NCBI GenBank assembly: GCA_024641225.1
Contig: JAHEDN010000161.1
Coordinates: 1 to 6,253, forward strand
DNA: 6,253 nucleotides
From: Burkholderiales bacterium
GTDB lineage: Bacteria > Pseudomonadota > Gammaproteobacteria > Burkholderiales > Burkholderiaceae_F
Direction: 5' to 3'
Positions 5,354 to 6,253 of the stretch are shown here, in pieces. The translations under genes were made by a program, and so were the position numbers. The notes beneath the pieces were generated by a model. The model was given only the letters and a program-made list of their open reading frames with translations. It ran no database searches and had not been told where the DNA came from. Position 1 is the first letter of the stretch. Each line of letters opens with the position of its first letter.

Positions 5354-6253
5354 ATGCTCCCTCTGCTGCGCCACTCACTGCTTTCCCTGCGCGATCTGCT
5401 GCTGGCTGGCGGCCCGTTCGTACTGATCGGCGCGGCGCTGCTGTGGGCCGCTTATGTACTGCTCGATCCGGCGCCGCCCCGGCGGGTCGTGCTGGCGACC
5501 GGACCGGAGCAGGGCGCGTATGCCGAGTTCGGCCGCGCGTACGCGCGCGTGCTCGCCCGGCACGGCATCGAGGTTCAGCTGCGCTCGACCGAAGGCTCGG
5601 CGGAAAATCTGCGCCTGTTGCGCGATCCGGGCGAGCGTGTCGACGTGGCGTTCGTGCAGGGCGGCGCCGGCGAGGCGCTATATGCGGTCGACGAGGACCG
5701 CGGCGGTGCGCCGCTGGTTTCGCTCGGCAGTCTCTTCTACGAGCCGGTCTGGATCTTCTACCGCAGCGCACTGCGAACGGGCAGCGGTGGGCCGACGCCG
5801 CTGGCGCAGGTCGGCGAACTGGGTGGCCTGCGGGTAAACCTGGGGCCGGCCGGATCGGGGGCGCGCAACCTGATGCTCAAGCTGCTCCACGCCAACCGCA
5901 TCGAGCTGTCGTCCATGCACGTTTCCGAGCTGGCGCCGACCGCCGCGGTCGTGGCCCTGCTGGAGGGGCGGGTCGATGCGATCGTGCTGGTGTCGGCGCC
6001 CGAGTCGCCGCTGGTGCAGATGCTGCTCATCACGCCGGGCATCTCGCTATTCGAGTTCGCGCAGGCCGAGGCCTATGCGCGGCGCTTCGGTTTCGTCAGC
6101 CACCTGCGGTTGCCGCGCGGCGTGGTCGACCCCGCGCGCGACCTGCCGCCGCGCGACGTGGCGCTGGTCGCCGCGACCTCGACGCTGGCGGCGCGCGAAA
6201 GCACTCATCCTGCGATCATGCAGTTGTTCGTCCAGGCGGCGCGCGAGATCCAC
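5354..6253 (+). CDS. TAXI-family TRAP transporter solute receptor, membrane-anchored (partial, 3' end missing)
   Basis: An open frame starts at ATG 5354 and runs 300 codons to the window end with no stop, so the C-terminus is missing. The N-terminus has a short basic stretch and one hydrophobic segment at about 20-37 (PFVLIGAALLWAAYVLL), which looks like an uncleaved membrane anchor since no clear signal-peptidase site follows. The periplasmic part begins with the family pattern VVLATGPEQGAYAEFGRAYA (45-64), then LRSTEGSAENLRLLRD (76-91), VDVAFVQGG (96-104) and GPAGSGARNLMLKLL (164-178). These match NMT1/TAXI-like solute-binding proteins of TRAP transporters, which deliver substrates such as organic acids or glutamate-like compounds. 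The substrate is not readable, and no TRAP membrane subunit lies in the window. The start has only a weak GGCGG-like element upstream. It is divergent from usp. Confidence 0.88.
   Translation, partial: MLPLLRHSLLSLRDLLLAGGPFVLIGAALLWAAYVLLDPAPPRRVVLATGPEQGAYAEFGRAYARVLARHGIEVQLRSTEGSAENLRLLRDPGERVDVAFVQGGAGEALYAVDEDRGGAPLVSLGSLFYEPVWIFYRSALRTGSGGPTPLAQVGELGGLRVNLGPAGSGARNLMLKLLHANRIELSSMHVSELAPTAAVVALLEGRVDAIVLVSAPESPLVQMLLITPGISLFEFAQAEAYARRFGFVSHLRLPRGVVDPARDLPPRDVALVAATSTLAARESTHPAIMQLFVQAAREIH

Overview
The window is GC-rich chromosomal DNA with tightly packed genes, most likely from a beta-proteobacterium of the Burkholderiales type. That placement is an inference from base composition, the style of the response regulator and the TAXI receptor, and the gene content; no rRNA or other decisive marker is present. 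Seven protein genes are supported: six on the minus strand and one, cut by the window end, on the plus strand. No RNA gene, CRISPR array, insertion sequence or phage gene was found.

Layout from left to right: (1) a NarL/FixJ-type response regulator at 43-726 (minus), behind a 155-bp gap that holds a plausible sigma70 promoter and a GC-rich leader hairpin. (2) A same-strand cluster transcribed right to left: an EamA/DMT transporter (4248-3322), an MFS transporter (3299-2145), a ChaC-like gamma-glutamylcyclotransferase (2148-1534) and pdxH (1514-882). The gaps are 22 bp, a 4-bp GTGA overlap and 19 bp, so this looks like one operon. (3) A 102-bp gap with two small hairpins. (4) A tandem-domain universal stress protein (5250-4351, minus). 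(5) A 103-bp divergent intergenic region with an operator-like inverted repeat. (6) The first 300 codons of a membrane-anchored TAXI-family TRAP solute receptor (5354 to the window end, plus).

How the genes may work together: ChaC enzymes cleave glutathione to 5-oxoproline and Cys-Gly, PdxH makes the cofactor PLP used by cysteine and other amino-acid enzymes, and EamA proteins often export amino acids or metabolites. A shared role in thiol or amino-acid homeostasis is possible but speculative, because such housekeeping genes are often grouped without a tight functional link. The tandem Usp keeps both ATP-binding motifs and is probably a stress protein. The response regulator has no sensor kinase partner inside the window.

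I see no clearly novel multi-gene system here. The most useful points are the GTG start of chaC hidden in a longer frame, the edge-truncated TAXI gene that is easy to miss, and the inverted repeat between the divergent usp and TAXI genes.
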